Shown here: piece by piece, positions 63,131 to 64,000 of the stretch
Position numbering within the stretch: position 1 is the stretch's first letter
Layout: every line of letters starts with the position of its first letter
NCBI GenBank assembly: GCA_003385635.1
Contig: QQUY01000001.1
Span: 1,155,001-1,219,000 of the forward strand
DNA length: 64,000 nucleotides
DNA from: Acidobacteriota bacterium
Lineage (GTDB): Bacteria > Acidobacteriota > Blastocatellia > Pyrinomonadales > Pyrinomonadaceae
Direction: 5' to 3'
Notes under the pieces: generated by a model
The model's database searches: none
What the model was told of the DNA's origin: nothing
What the model saw: the letters and a program-made list of their open reading frames with translations, nothing else
Made by a program: the position numbers and the translations under genes

Positions 63131-64000
63131 CTATCCGGTTCCGACGAAAGACCGCCAGGCGGCGCCGAGTTCAACGCGGTAGACGACAATTGCGTTATAT
63201 ATCACCCAGCCGAGCACAGTTAGTTGAAGTGGAGTGTCTTTCAGGAGCATCTTGCTTGGATTCCCGCCGTTCTCCGGATCCTCGATCAGGATCAGATACC
63301 GGAACATTCCGTAGATCACGAAGACCGTACCGTAGATCAAAGCGTCCGTGCCAAATACTTCCACGGTTCTCGGTGCGACGGTGTAGAGCGCATAGCAAAC
63401 GATCGATGCACCCGTGAGAATAGTATTAATCCTGCTCAGGTAATTGACCGAATACTCTCCAAGCACGCTTCTGTGCAGCTTGGCATCCTCATCAAGTGCC
63501 AGCAGTTCCTGCCGCCTTTTTGAGAACGTGAGGAACAGCGCGAGAAGGTATGTGCAGGCAATTAGCCAGTGCGAAGCAAAGACTCCGATTACAGCCGCGC
63601 CTCCGACCACGCGGATCACAAAGCCTGCGGAGACTGCCATCGAATCCAGAATAATCACGCGCTTCAAAATCAGGCAGTAACTGAAGGTCAATGTCCCATA
63701 AAGAAGCGTGATAAGGAAGAATCCATATCCAAGACTGAAGGATATGAAGAGCGCAGAGACCGCCAGAAATGCGGAAGCCGTGAGCGCGACAGTTGCAGAT
63801 ACCGCACCAGAAGCCAATGGTCTGTTCTTCTTTTCAGGATGGGCCCGATCTTCCTCCAGGTCGATCCAGTCATTAAAGATGTAGAGCGCACTCGCAAGCA
63901 GGCAGAACACGGCGAAGGCTTCTGATGCGCGGACAATCGACGGGACGTCAAAGAGCCTTTGACCAAACAGGAGAGGAGCAAAGACAAAGAGGTTCTTTGT
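63131..64000 (-). CDS. UbiA-family prenyltransferase, decaprenyl-phosphate phosphoribosyltransferase-like (partial)
   Basis: The 3' part of a membrane prenyltransferase; the 5' end lies beyond the right edge, and the frame is open to 64000 (about 289 residues visible). KNLFVFAPLLFG is the typical segment after the first helix. The Asp-rich first motif is NDWIDLEEDRAHPEKKNRPLASG, and a second motif is seen in LDSMAVSAGFVIRVVGGA. About eight helices follow. KNLFVFAPL together with DxxxDRxHP-KKxRPxASG fits DPPR synthase-type members, which make decaprenyl-phosphoryl ribose derivatives, more than ubiquinone UbiA. It may supply a lipid-linked sugar for the envelope. Confidence 0.85.
   Translation of the reverse strand, partial: TKNLFVFAPLLFGQRLFDVPSIVRASEAFAVFCLLASALYIFNDWIDLEEDRAHPEKKNRPLASGAVSATVALTASAFLAVSALFISFSLGYGFFLITLLYGTLTFSYCLILKRVIILDSMAVSAGFVIRVVGGAAVIGVFASHWLIACTYLLALFLTFSKRRQELLALDEDAKLHRSVLGEYSVNYLSRINTILTGASIVCYALYTVAPRTVEVFGTDALIYGTVFVIYGMFRYLILIEDPENGGNPSKMLLKDTPLQLTVLGWVIYNAIVVYRVELGAAWRSFVGTG

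Overview
The window looks like a chromosome segment of an Acidobacteriota bacterium, probably Blastocatellia/Pyrinomonadales. This placement is inferred from an Oar-like TonB receptor with a carboxypeptidase-regulatory-like plug, a delta-60 plus VCBS/FG-GAP secreted protein, a DPPR-synthase-like UbiA enzyme and intergenic DNA crowded with short repeats. No taxonomic marker beyond the 3' end of 23S and a 5S rRNA is present, so the placement is tentative.

Layout. 1-393: end of an rRNA operon (23S tail, 5S, terminator). 599-9700: membrane and lipoprotein genes, a TgpA-like transglutaminase, rimO, pgpA, a DUF1835 gene, a PH-like membrane protein, a 67/68-bp tandem repeat array and a Phd/RelE-type toxin-antitoxin pair. 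9700-24400: SRPBCC protein, corA, serA, marC, an acetyltransferase, a serine hydrolase, a cupin lipoprotein, a DoxX-like protein, an ABC-2 exporter, a CYTH protein, a stress-response membrane protein, a 3 x 114-bp repeat and a large secreted repeat protein. 24500-30300: groES-groEL under a CIRCE element, a MOSC protein, a Fis-like regulator, purC and a HEAT-repeat protein. 30500-38800: uvrB, an FAD-linked oxidase, a lipoprotein, a HAD hydrolase, a helical-repeat protein and a lysA-like decarboxylase.

39158-53202 is the most coherent block. It holds murQ, a BadF-type amino-sugar kinase, a LysR regulator, a secreted NagZ-like GH3 enzyme, a sodium:solute symporter, a protein fusing an AmiE/beta-lactamase-like serine hydrolase to a NamZ (DUF1343) exo-muramidase, a TonB-dependent receptor and nagA. 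Together these would take extracellular or periplasmic peptidoglycan fragments to GlcN-6-phosphate without a PTS. nagB is not in the window.

53200-64000: an EamA transporter, a pyruvate dehydrogenase-type E2, a large secreted protein of unknown function behind opposed nonamer arrays, an alpha/beta hydrolase, tRNA-Gln(CUG), rtcB preceded by two tiny genes (one carrying a perfect QLSLF clamp-binding motif), a DUF2200 gene and the 3' part of a UbiA-family prenyltransferase cut by the window edge.

Intergenic DNA is unusually structured. It contains a 142-bp palindromic element present twice, a CGGG-hairpin module often followed by short tandem repeats with 7- or 9-bp periods, a 67/68-bp dimeric tandem array and several long inverted repeats. 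No CRISPR array, intact insertion sequence or prophage was seen.
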